A model generated the notes under the pieces. The model had not been told where the DNA came from and made no database searches. It saw only the letters and a list, made by a program, of their open reading frames with translations. The translations under genes were made by a program, and so were the position numbers. A stretch of DNA of 40,427 bases. It comes from a bacterium. Its GTDB lineage: Bacteria > Patescibacteriota > Minisyncoccia > Phycocordibacterales > SBAW01. This document shows, in pieces, positions 24,301 to 30,222 of the stretch. The stretch is taken from NCBI GenBank assembly GCA_021839985.1, contig JAKBZO010000005.1:1-40427 (forward strand), written 5' to 3'. How positions within the stretch are numbered: position 1 is the stretch's first letter; the number at the start of each line of letters is the position of its first letter.

Positions 24301-26267
24301 TCGACAACACTAGCGCCGGTGGCTCGGCGGGTATGCGGCTCTCCGGTAACAACGGCAGCTCGGTATGGGATGTCGCCTCAAACTGGTCCGGCTCGAACAA
24401 CGAGTTTACCGTCCTCTACAATTCCACGACGAGCGTGATCACCGCATTAACAAATGGCAACGTCGGCATCGGCACGACAGGACCGCTGACGAAGCTTGAC
24501 GTGAATGTTCCAGGTACTACGACGCTCGCGAACATTCAACAGAACTTGAGTAGCAATGGTATCGCGTTGAACGGAGGAGCCTATGGAGCCGGAAATTATT
24601 TGCCGGGTCTTATCTGGTATACCGGCGACCAGGTGAAGCCCAAGGCGGGAGTATGGGCTCAAGAGACCGCGAATGGTTCGTACCTCGACTTCGGTACGTC
24701 GAATAATTATGGTATTGGAATCACTAATACGGCACTGGCCATAGATTATGACGGCAATGTCGGTATCGGGACGACGAGTCCTGTCGCCCCGCTCTCTGTA
24801 GTGGCCGTGTCGTCGGCAACTTCGACGATCACTGTCGGTCGGAGCGAGGTAGGTAGCGAGTCGCAGATCCTCATGTACGGCGGCCTTGGCGGGCATAATT
24901 ATTCGATTACAAACAACAATTTCGTCGACGGGCTCGAGTTTACGCCTTCGACGGCTATAGCCGGCACGGCATTTACCACACCGACACTCGAACTCCTCGG
25001 CAACGGCAACGTCGGCATCGGGACGACGAGTCCGGCGACCTTGCTCGAAGCGGGCGGTTCGACGGCGAACGTGACCTTCGACGGGTATAAGAACTGCACC
25101 GGATTCACGAGCAACGCCAACGGCCTCCTCGCCTGCACCGCATCCGACGAACGCTTGAAGCAAGACATCACGCCGCTTGATAGCGTGGCTACGCTTGCGG
25201 GCATCGATGCACTCAACCCGGTCTCGTTCTATTGGGATCCAGAAACGCAGCGCGGGCCGAGAGAGCAGTTCGGCTTCATCGCCCAGCAAGTGCAGCAGGT
25301 GTTCCCGAACCTGGTCGCCACGAGCTCGCCGACGAGCCTTACGCCTGACGGCACGCTCTCGCTTGACTACAACGGCCTCATCGCGCCGGCAGTCCTTGCG
25401 ATCCAGGAGCTCCACCTCGATCTCAATGCCATTGCGTCGGCGGCCGCATCGTCGACGCCGGAGTCTCAGAGCTTCGCATCGTCGTTCTTCAGCAACCTTT
25501 TCGCGAAACTCGTGCAGTGGTTCGCGGATGCGACGAACGGCATCGGCAAGTTCTTTGCCGGTGAGGTGCACACGAAGGAGATGTGCGTGGCGAAGTCCGA
25601 CGGTACGGAAGCCTGCCTCAATGGCGATGAACTTGCAGCGCTCATGGCGGGCCAGACGACCTCATCGTCAACCACTTCTTCGACCTCAACTTCGACCTCA
25701 ACTTCGACAACGACCTCGACAACGACCTCATCGACGAGCACGTCGACGCCGCCGGTCATTTCAGTGAATGGTGCGGATCCGGCGGAGATTACGGTCGGTG
25801 ACAGCTATGTCGATCTTGGCGCGACGATCACCGGTCCGTCAAGCGACCTCAATCTCGGCATCTCTGCGATCGTCAACGGCGGCGCGACGACCACGGTCGA
25901 TCAGATTCACATCGACACTTCCACCGCAGGAACGTCGACGATCGAGTATGTCGTTGTCGACCAAAACGGACTCATGGGAACAGCGACGCGCACGGTGGTC
26001 GTGAATCCGGTAACGCCCGCGCCGGCACCGACCACATATTCGATCATCGCATCGGTCTCGGGTACTGGTATCGGCGCTATCTCGCCGACCGGCACGACGA
26101 CGGTGACGAGCGGCAACACACAGCAATACACCGTCACGCCGGACGCATCGTCGACCATCAGCGCGCTCATCGTTGACGGCGCATCGGTGGCGACCAGTAC
26201 GACCTACACCTTCTCTAACGTAACCGCGAACCACACGATCGACGCCGAGTTCACCCCGCTGCCATAA
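18369..26267 (+). CDS. Giant HTH-transmembrane-tail-fibre surface protein with S74 domain
   Basis: AGGAGG (18358-18363) sits 5 nt before the ATG, giving 2632 residues. Order: cytoplasmic MerR-like HTH (about 35-82), charged helix (85-140), one membrane span (about 158-180), then an external stalk. The stalk has about 14 copies of a VGIGTTSP..LLSVNG-type motif common in phage tail and CPR surface proteins, and many NATTTNAT-like segments. Three 49-residue kelch-like repeats with IYLFGG lie near residues 1690-1830. The S74 endosialidase-chaperone domain starts at S2259-D2260 (SDERLKQDI, then FGFIAQQVQQVFPNLV and LDYNGLIAP). This domain normally trimerises the stalk and cuts itself before the Ser-Asp. 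Unusually, about 290 residues follow it: a two-Cys segment, a Ser/Thr linker, a DUF5011/Ig-like domain and a bacterial-repeat (Flg_new_2-like) domain. A role in host attachment is inference. Confidence 0.85.
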   Translation: MVADYTKWHRDWSPGDRSVFCMQKISAPFREPQGYTSSRDASRKFDLSNDYISRLCRFGKVEGVLIGKVWYVNDESLAAFIAHTVSRRAEYAKSLAEQRKKEYDENLSRVTNQVEAAAQNAQEKIDNGSRAPLSGRKGPMKIEAVVGRSASVAGRFSAALATAFVSIALVGVAYAMPFIATPAISSLASAVQGAQSAFFSQPQLTDTGVFSRALSHLEEFGASVISSLIRSVASTTSSPQIVYIATSTSAVAGGVSGNAAPAVVYLPSPTIQRTTIVQGGVTQEDLTAQMQALKNSVLSQIFSAGPTPGSGGLINMIAASQRVNTISNATISGASISGSSVSGGSGSFTSLDTSGVLSVTGTGTSTITSDLNVGSGVLYVDSINGRVGIGTTTPSQTFTVSGDGNFTGVLTAANLTASGGLTLTGLAKNSVLASDATGAITATSTPYVAAIVATSTSATSTLAGGFAVGGDQLLVQQATGYIGIGTTSPFALLSVNGSGFFGGSMTATDLTATGTVTAVNILATGSTTLQNFTGMNATTTNATTTNFNATDLVASAATSTSLYASVAHFASSVFDSFTATLATIAGLNVTNSTTTNATSTNSYSSTLEAGAALFGGTATSSFASNGALTLSQALAETSGGTGQNSYTLGDMLYGSGTNTLAKLAGNTSTVQKFLSMTGDGTNAGAPSWQVLPVSGTLSYYFYGLQATSSPAYLLMQSAATSSEVINTYSGLTSTTLIQNWITPTGFPALSFIPAGEYEFHIHASQTAGTAGTLYAEFWEVDSTGKDIAKIGTSESSSALPGTETEYRLFFSNPNTYTMASTASRIVAKVYFTYVGGTDTVNLYLGGTADSHITLPSNTVDATNFVPYVGATKNLDLGLFNASSTEFTTSGTTYLATAGGNVGVGTTSPWRSLSVSGSSDLGVNALAGSFTATSTATSTFAGPISSPSGNLIISSFDGGNKLLLNPYGNAVGINTLNPTYQLDVNGTGRFGGTLNLATALSCTGSQALQTDASGNVSCGNLSGVSTIAGAAGWVTNNVGQITLATTTDQVGIGATTTPYAKLSVISGSTGTTTLALVPSPSATAHIFDIYDNFGNLASVFTADGHFGIGTTSPMSQLAISSSLTGPSDVSLTFADTYSGVNGYVGVDNGDSAIDLGSYTASDVRLETHGTERLRVLGTNGYIGIASTSPWGLLSINANGNITPGTPEFVVGSSTVTDFIVSNGGNVGVGTTSPFALLSVNGSGFFGGSVTATNLTATGTVTAVSILATGSTTLQNFTGVNATTTNATTTNAYESNLVAVNATSTNLYASVAHFASSIFDSFTATLATITGLNVTNSTTTNATSTNAYSSTLAAGTASFGGTATSSFASNGALTLAGPLNGPLQANNGLVSATTSVGVLYGGTGLTVAPTYGQLLVGNATGGYALTATSSLGLPTFGTLAATYPLQYDGTGTFSLAFGTTTSNAWAGTQTFTNAPTLSNFTGLVAANGGVTYATATTTLVAGTNLTFSGGTPVVLGSSPITLNVASSGNVATSSAETAGQLPYWTTTSGTPAKLGSIATSSLTLGLGLNYSGTLGSLVGGTSGNFTLATSSLFTGALGQAAYFNGANALTATSSLFFATSGNVGIGTTTPGSLFAIQGIANFTTATSTLYSSGGINLTSGCFAIAGVCITGTGGGGGTTLTGLQVNDATNTGATLPSNLYTSQTAVIGNTIYLFGGYNGSAVTNVIYSAPVSNPTSWTNTGATLPGNLDSSQIAVIGNTIYLFGGYNGSATTNVIYSAPVSNPTSWTNTGATLPGNLDSSQIAVIGNTIYLFGGSNGSAATNVIYSAPIYSSNPSNLAYNNSWKVDGNGVNSGGVNVGTQGQLPFYNAAGTTLSATSSIFLAQSGYVGIGTTTPNWLLQVAGTRPSLALTDTSAGTNLKHWLFSSMGGNLYIGTSTDAYATSTPSALTILNNGNVGIGTASPTQKLEVSSVGGSYPQVKIDNTSAGGSAGMRLSGNNGSSVWDVASNWSGSNNEFTVLYNSTTSVITALTNGNVGIGTTGPLTKLDVNVPGTTTLANIQQNLSSNGIALNGGAYGAGNYLPGLIWYTGDQVKPKAGVWAQETANGSYLDFGTSNNYGIGITNTALAIDYDGNVGIGTTSPVAPLSVVAVSSATSTITVGRSEVGSESQILMYGGLGGHNYSITNNNFVDGLEFTPSTAIAGTAFTTPTLELLGNGNVGIGTTSPATLLEAGGSTANVTFDGYKNCTGFTSNANGLLACTASDERLKQDITPLDSVATLAGIDALNPVSFYWDPETQRGPREQFGFIAQQVQQVFPNLVATSSPTSLTPDGTLSLDYNGLIAPAVLAIQELHLDLNAIASAAASSTPESQSFASSFFSNLFAKLVQWFADATNGIGKFFAGEVHTKEMCVAKSDGTEACLNGDELAALMAGQTTSSSTTSSTSTSTSTSTTTSTTTSSTSTSTPPVISVNGADPAEITVGDSYVDLGATITGPSSDLNLGISAIVNGGATTTVDQIHIDTSTAGTSTIEYVVVDQNGLMGTATRTVVVNPVTPAPAPTTYSIIASVSGTGIGAISPTGTTTVTSGNTQQYTVTPDASSTISALIVDGASVATSTTYTFSNVTANHTIDAEFTPLP
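19821..20257 (+). repeat. Long direct repeat within the giant gene, copy A
   Basis: This stretch is nearly identical to 22050-22486 at a constant offset of 2229 bp (743 codons). Only the central part (about 20004-20055) diverges clearly. Confidence 0.85.
22050..22486 (+). repeat. Long direct repeat within the giant gene, copy B
   Basis: Copy B of the 437-bp in-frame duplication. There are no length differences from copy A across the aligned stretch, so recombination would remove or add exactly 743 codons. Confidence 0.85.
23434..23850 (+). repeat. Three 147-bp tandem kelch-like repeats, C-rich
   Basis: Units start at 23434, 23581 and 23728 and are almost identical. Each encodes 49 residues with AVIGNTIYLFGG, NGSA and NVIYSAPVSNPTSW. 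Counting unit 2 by hand gives 66 C and 27 G in 147 bases, a strong C bias on the coding strand that differs from the sequence further out. The bias and near-identity suggest recent amplification or import. Confidence 0.85.
25665..25745 (+). repeat. Ser/Thr-linker minisatellite
   Basis: Twelve-base units CGACCTCAACTT (25681 and 25693) and CGACAACGACCT (25705 and 25717) are tandem, flanked by degenerate versions. They encode a Ser/Thr-only linker of about 28 residues whose length could vary by slippage without breaking the frame. Confidence 0.75.
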
Positions 26268-26285
26268 GGAAGGATAGCTACAAGG

Positions 26286-26328
26286 TTACAAGGGGCACCC
26301 TTGTGCCTAACAAGGGTGCCCCTTGTAA
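26286..26328. repeat. REP palindrome pair left of the RAYT gene
   Basis: Perfect 19-bp inverted repeat (26286-26304/26310-26328) with loop GCCTA. Each arm is a 17-nt unit, ACAAGGGTGCCCCTTGT or its reverse, that can itself fold into a 7-bp hairpin. Confidence 0.85.
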
Positions 26329-26332
26329 ATTG

Positions 26333-26412
26333 TGATATACTAAATGTCAAACAGGCCCGATCCGCTCTACCGACGCGGGAGGCCGAACCTTTTTAGAGGT
26401 TCGGCCTCTCTT
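26333..26412 (+). ncRNA. Candidate short transcript between promoter and terminator
   Basis: An extended -10, TGATATACT (26333-26341), is followed by about 40 bases and then a 12-bp terminator-like hairpin (26379-26390/26397-26408, loop TTTTAG) with a pyrimidine tail. This would give an RNA of about 65 nt. A 38-codon frame from 26344 crosses the hairpin and the REP, and I do not regard it as coding. Alternatively the hairpin simply ends the giant gene's transcript. Confidence 0.3.
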
Positions 26413-26418
26413 CTTATC

Positions 26419-26435
26419 ACAAGGGTGCCCCTTGT
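26419..26435 (+). repeat. Single REP unit next to the RAYT start
   Basis: ACAAGGGTGCCCCTTGT again, 17 bp before the RAYT ATG and overlapping its promoter region. Confidence 0.8.
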
Positions 26436-26439
26436 AACG

Positions 26440-26445
26440 TATCTT
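26440..26445 (+). promoter_or_regulatory. -10-like TATCTT of the RAYT gene
   Basis: Seven bases before the ATG at 26453 and five bases after a REP unit, so transposase binding to the REP could repress its own gene. That is inference. Confidence 0.4.
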
Positions 26446-26452
26446 ACACACC

Positions 26453-27079
26453 ATGAGACGTCGTGATTATAAAGAATTCGCTCCAGGAGTTTCGTACCAT
26501 ATCTATAACCGAGGTAACGGCAAGATGGATATCTTCAGGGACGAACAGGATTACTTGAACTTTCTCAGGCGTCTTCGTATTGCGCTTGGAAAGTCGCAGG
26601 GCGCCACCTCGTCGATCCGTCTTACCCCATTCGATCCGAGTTTCTTCTCACTCATCGCATACTGCCTCATGCCGAACCATTTTCACTTCCAGATCAAGCA
26701 GTGCGGGGAAGTGCCGCTTGGAAAACTCCTACTCAAGGTGTGCACCAGCTACTCAATGTACTTTAATAAGAAATATGACCATGTCGGACATGTGTTCCAG
26801 GATCAGTTCAAAGCCGTTCCTATACAGACAGATGGTCAAGCGATCGCGCTGTCCGCGTATATCCACCAGAATCCGAAAGTCGCAAGGTTTGCAGATGCGC
26901 CCGAACAATGGGCGTACAGCAGCTACCAAGATTACATCGGCTCTCGACACGGGAATCTTATCGACCCCAGCTTCATACTCACGCAGTTTACGGATAGGAA
27001 GGCGTATAAGGCCTTTGTCGATGAAAGTTTTGAAGACATCCTTGAGTATAAGAACATCGGGAAACTTATTCTAGATTAA
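26453..27079 (+). CDS. REP-associated tyrosine transposase (RAYT, Y1 HUH family)
   Basis: This 208-residue Y1 transposase-like protein has the HUH motif H76-F-H78 in CLMPNHFHFQIK and the catalytic Tyr136 in SAYIHQNP. It also has an N-terminal GVSYHIYNRGN strand and a WAYSSYQDYIG segment, all standard for TnpA_REP. Such enzymes nick single-stranded REP hairpins and are thought to spread them. Five copies of one 17-nt palindromic unit bracket the gene (two left, one at the start, two right), exactly the arrangement expected for an autonomous RAYT/REP element. All key residues are present, so it may be active. Confidence 0.93.
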   Translation: MRRRDYKEFAPGVSYHIYNRGNGKMDIFRDEQDYLNFLRRLRIALGKSQGATSSIRLTPFDPSFFSLIAYCLMPNHFHFQIKQCGEVPLGKLLLKVCTSYSMYFNKKYDHVGHVFQDQFKAVPIQTDGQAIALSAYIHQNPKVARFADAPEQWAYSSYQDYIGSRHGNLIDPSFILTQFTDRKAYKAFVDESFEDILEYKNIGKLILD

Positions 27080-27086
27080 AGCCTGC

Positions 27087-27134
27087 CCCCAACAAGGGGC
27101 ACCCTTGTGTTCACAAGGGTGCCCCTTGTTGGGG
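27087..27134. repeat. REP palindrome pair right of the RAYT gene
   Basis: Perfect 23-bp inverted repeat (27087-27109/27112-27134) with a 2-nt centre. It contains two copies of the 17-nt REP unit in inverted order and extends with CCCC/GGGG. It may also serve as the terminator of the RAYT gene. Confidence 0.85.
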
Positions 27135-27135
27135 A

Positions 27136-27144
27136 TGGTATGAT
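27136..27144 (+). promoter_or_regulatory. Extended -10 of gap
   Basis: TGGTATGAT ends nine bases before the ATG at 27154 and begins directly after the REP palindrome. Confidence 0.55.
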
Positions 27145-27153
27145 GAGAGATAT

Positions 27154-28188
27154 ATGACAAAGATAAAGATCGCGATCAATGGGTTCGGGCGTATCGGGCG
27201 AGCGTTCTTGCGGGTCGCACAAACGCGGCCGGAATTAGAAGTGGTGGCGATCAACGATCTCGGCTCGGTCGAGAATCTCGCCTATCTTTTGAAATACGAC
27301 AGCGTCTACGGCCGCGCGCCGTTTGAGGTAACCAGCCGGCAGAATGCGGACGGCGCAGGCGGCGCGATCATGGTGGAGGGCAGAGAGATCGTCGTACTCG
27401 CGCAGAAAGATCCCGCACTCTTGCCGTGGAAAGACCTTGGTATCGACGTGGTAGTGGAGTCGACCGGCTTCTTCACGCACTTTGAGGATGCGCAAAAACA
27501 TATCACCGCCGGCGCGAAGCGTGCGGTCATCAGCGCGCCTGGCAAGGGTGATGAATCGCTCGGGGCCACGGTGCTTGTGGGTGTGAATGAGGATCGATTC
27601 GGGATCTGTTCGGTCACGAGCAATGCATCGTGTACCACCAACGCGGCAAGTCCGACCATCGCCATTCTTGATGAAGCGATCGGCATCGAAAAGGCCGTGC
27701 TTTCCACCACGCACGCCTACACTGCAAGCCAGTCGATCGTCGACGGTCCGTCAAAGAAAGATGTGAGAGAAGGTCGTGCGGGCGCGCACAATATCGTTCC
27801 GACCTCGACCGGCGCCGCGATCGCAGTCACGCAAGCGTATCCGTCGCTCTCGGGTAAGTTCGACGGCATCTCACTGCGCGTGCCGGTCATCGCCGGCTCG
27901 ATCGCTGACATTACGTTCATCGCAAAGCGCGATACGAGCGCCGAAGAAGTGAATGATATTTTGAAGAAAGCTGCCACGCAGGATCGCTGGAGTGCGGTCT
28001 TCGCGACGACCGATGAACCGCTCGTCTCCAGCGATATCGTCGGCGCGGTTCATGCGTCGATCGCTGACCTCAGTATGACGCGCGTGGTCGGAGGCAACCT
28101 CGTGAAAGTGCTCGCGTGGTATGACAATGAAATGGGATACACGCATTCGCTCGTCGAACACGTCGTGCGGCTCGCGGCGCATATTTAA
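27154..28188 (+). CDS. gap: Glyceraldehyde-3-phosphate dehydrogenase, type I
   Basis: This 344-residue glycolytic enzyme oxidises and phosphorylates glyceraldehyde 3-phosphate with NAD(P). The N-terminal Rossmann motif is INGFGRIGR (8-16). The catalytic Cys160 is in SNASCTTN, and His187 is in STTHAYTASQ. The C-terminal WYDNEMGYTHSLV is diagnostic. It heads a five-gene carbon operon with rpiB, rpe and the split transketolase. Confidence 0.97.
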   Translation: MTKIKIAINGFGRIGRAFLRVAQTRPELEVVAINDLGSVENLAYLLKYDSVYGRAPFEVTSRQNADGAGGAIMVEGREIVVLAQKDPALLPWKDLGIDVVVESTGFFTHFEDAQKHITAGAKRAVISAPGKGDESLGATVLVGVNEDRFGICSVTSNASCTTNAASPTIAILDEAIGIEKAVLSTTHAYTASQSIVDGPSKKDVREGRAGAHNIVPTSTGAAIAVTQAYPSLSGKFDGISLRVPVIAGSIADITFIAKRDTSAEEVNDILKKAATQDRWSAVFATTDEPLVSSDIVGAVHASIADLSMTRVVGGNLVKVLAWYDNEMGYTHSLVEHVVRLAAHI

Positions 28189-28192
28189 CGCT

Positions 28193-28633
28193 ATGCATAT
28201 TTATCTCGCGAGCGACCATGCGGGCTTCGAACTCAAGACAACGCTCGTCGATTTTTTGCGCGAGCATGGCCATGAGGCCGATGATCTCGGCCCCTATGCG
28301 CTCGACGAACAGGATGACTATCCGGATTTCATCGTGCCGCTTGCTCGGCGCGTGGCAAGCGAGCCAGGAAGTTTCGGCATCATCCTCGGCGGATCAGGCG
28401 AAGGGGAGGCGATGGCAGCCAATCGCATTCAAGGCGCGCGCGCGGCAGTATTCTACGGCGGCTCGCGCGGCGTGAACATCGTGCGGCTCTCGCGCGAACA
28501 TAATGATGCGAACATTCTTTCGATCGGCGCGCGTTTCGTTTCAAGCGATGAAGCGAAAGAAGCGGTGTTGCTCTGGCTGGCGACTTCATTCTCCGGCGAT
28601 GCGCGCCATATTCGCAGACTCTCGAAATTCTGA
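28193..28633 (+). CDS. rpiB: Ribose-5-phosphate isomerase B
   Basis: This 146-residue RpiB/LacAB-family isomerase interconverts ribose 5-phosphate and ribulose 5-phosphate. The start at 28193 is 4 bp after the gap stop; longer readings would overlap gap. The N terminus IYLASDHAGFELK is typical. The active-site loop GGSGEGEAMAANR has no Cys. Like the mycobacterial enzyme, it places Glu (E72) where E. coli-type RpiB uses Cys, so a Glu-based mechanism is expected. Confidence 0.92.
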   Translation: MHIYLASDHAGFELKTTLVDFLREHGHEADDLGPYALDEQDDYPDFIVPLARRVASEPGSFGIILGGSGEGEAMAANRIQGARAAVFYGGSRGVNIVRLSREHNDANILSIGARFVSSDEAKEAVLLWLATSFSGDARHIRRLSKF

Positions 28634-28656
28634 TAGGTGTTAGCCTTACCTTATAT

Positions 28657-29355
28657 ATGATCGAAATAGTACCGGCGATCTTGGAAGTCTCGCTCGCTGA
28701 TATCAAAGAGCGGCTTTTGCAGGTGCGTGGCGCCGTGCGCGCGGTGCAGCTTGATGTCGTGGACGGCGTCTACGCGCGCAACCGCACGTGGCCGTATGCG
28801 GGCGCACATGCGCAAGAAGAATTCACGCATATCGTTGCGCAAGAAGACGGACTGCCGCTGTGGGAAGAATTCGATTTTGAGATCGACCTGATGGTCGAAC
28901 ATGCCCGGCTTGAGTCGGCGCGGTGGGTTGAAGCCGGCGCTTCGCGTATCATCGTGCACGCGGACAGTCCCGATGCGCGTGAGTCGCTGGAGAGTCTGCA
29001 GATGTCGCGCGGCGGCAACACGGGGATCAAAGTTGGCGTCGCGCTGGCGTCAACCGATGAACCAGAGAAGCTCGAAACATTCGATAGTTTGTATGACTTC
29101 GTGCAGGTGATGGGGATCGAGCATGTCGGTTCTCAAGGAAATCCTTTTGATCCGCGCGCACTCGCACTCGTGCGAGCTCTGCATGAGCGCTATCCTGAAC
29201 TTTCGATACAGGTCGACGGCGGCATTGGGGAGGATCACGCGCGCGAGTGTGCGGATGCGGGCGCGAGCCGGCTTGTCGTCGGCAGCACGATCTTCACCTC
29301 GATCGATCCTAGAGGAGCGCTTGAAGATCTGCGCGCTGCTGTGAATAGTCGCTGA
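28657..29355 (+). CDS. rpe: Ribulose-phosphate 3-epimerase family protein
   Basis: This 232-residue TIM barrel starts with VPAILEVSLADI, has AVQLDVVDGVYARNRTWP in place of the usual HxDxMDGxFVPN, then VQVMGIEHVGSQGNPF and LSIQVDGGIGEDHA. It is thus a clear but divergent Rpe: the metal-binding His of the first motif is Gln (VQLDVVDG). Position between rpiB and transketolase supports epimerisation of ribulose 5-phosphate to xylulose 5-phosphate. Confidence 0.82.
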   Translation: MIEIVPAILEVSLADIKERLLQVRGAVRAVQLDVVDGVYARNRTWPYAGAHAQEEFTHIVAQEDGLPLWEEFDFEIDLMVEHARLESARWVEAGASRIIVHADSPDARESLESLQMSRGGNTGIKVGVALASTDEPEKLETFDSLYDFVQVMGIEHVGSQGNPFDPRALALVRALHERYPELSIQVDGGIGEDHARECADAGASRLVVGSTIFTSIDPRGALEDLRAAVNSR

Positions 29356-29370
29356 TCATGAAGTTTCACT

Positions 29371-29379
29371 TGCTATACT
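29371..29379 (+). promoter_or_regulatory. Extended -10 inside the carbon operon, before transketolase
   Basis: TGCTATACT followed by GATGAT and the ATG at 29386. It suggests a second, internal promoter for the transketolase pair. Confidence 0.55.
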
Positions 29380-29385
29380 GATGAT

Positions 29386-30222
29386 ATGGTAACAGACGAA
29401 CAAGTACGCAGCATCGAGCAACAAGCGCTCGCGATCCGCGAGACGATCATCACGATGCTCGTTGAAGCAAAGAGCGGCCACACGGCGGGGCCTTTGGGCA
29501 TGGCGGATATCTTCGCCGCATTCTACTTTCATATTCTCAAACACGATCCGCACAATCCGCAGTGGGAAGATCGCGATCGCCTATTTCTCTCCAACGGTCA
29601 CATCACGCCGGTGCGCTATGCGACCATGGCGCACGCCGGATACTTTCCCGTCGAGGAATGTATGACGCTGCGCAAATTCGGCAGCCGCTTGCAAGGACAT
29701 CCGGAGCGCGAGCGCTTGCTTGCGGTGGAGACGACATCCGGGCCGCTCGGCAGCGGGCTTGGTCAGGCATCCGGCTACGCGCTCGGCGCGCGCATGGATG
29801 ACAAGAAATTCCGCGTGTACTGTCTCATGAGCGACGGCGAACAAGATGCGGGCAATACCTGGGAGGCGGCGATGTTCGCGGGTAACAATAAACTTGCTAA
29901 CCTCACGGCGGTGATGGATCGCAACAACATCCAGATCGATGGCGTGACGGAAGTGGTGATGCCGCTTGAACCGCTCGCCGATAAGTACCGTGCATTCGGC
30001 TGGCATGTCATCGAGGTCGATGGGCACAACATCCGGCAGTTCATCGCTGCGATCGACGAAGCGCATGCGATCGTCGAGAAACCGACGCTCATCATGGCGC
30101 ATACGATCCCCGGCAAGGGCGTGCCGGATATCGAGTATGATTATCGCTGGCACGGCAAGCCGCCGACCAAAGAAGAAGGCGAGAGATTTTTAGCGCAATT
30201 GCGACAAACCTATGCTCAATAA
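29386..30222 (+). CDS. Transketolase, N-terminal (thiamine-binding) subunit
   Basis: This 278-residue subunit carries the thiamine-diphosphate/Mg domain: KSGHTAGPLGMADI, SNGHITPVRYA, TSGPLGSGLGQASG, and the SDGEQDAGNTWEA motif (149-161) with a downstream DRNNIQIDG. It pairs with the next gene, which overlaps by 11 bp, to form the split transketolase common in archaea and CPR. Together they transfer two-carbon units in the non-oxidative pentose phosphate pathway. Confidence 0.94.
   Translation: MVTDEQVRSIEQQALAIRETIITMLVEAKSGHTAGPLGMADIFAAFYFHILKHDPHNPQWEDRDRLFLSNGHITPVRYATMAHAGYFPVEECMTLRKFGSRLQGHPERERLLAVETTSGPLGSGLGQASGYALGARMDDKKFRVYCLMSDGEQDAGNTWEAAMFAGNNKLANLTAVMDRNNIQIDGVTEVVMPLEPLADKYRAFGWHVIEVDGHNIRQFIAAIDEAHAIVEKPTLIMAHTIPGKGVPDIEYDYRWHGKPPTKEEGERFLAQLRQTYAQ

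Noticed and set aside
18369-26267. Prophage, from the tail-fibre-like protein, holin-like and homing-endonuclease sequences
   Set aside because: No capsid, terminase, portal or integrase genes; the fibre protein has its own membrane span and HTH, and the YvlD-type family is cellular.
26344-26460. A 38-codon frame from the ATG after TGATATACT
   Set aside because: It crosses a terminator hairpin and a REP unit, and its composition is not protein-like.
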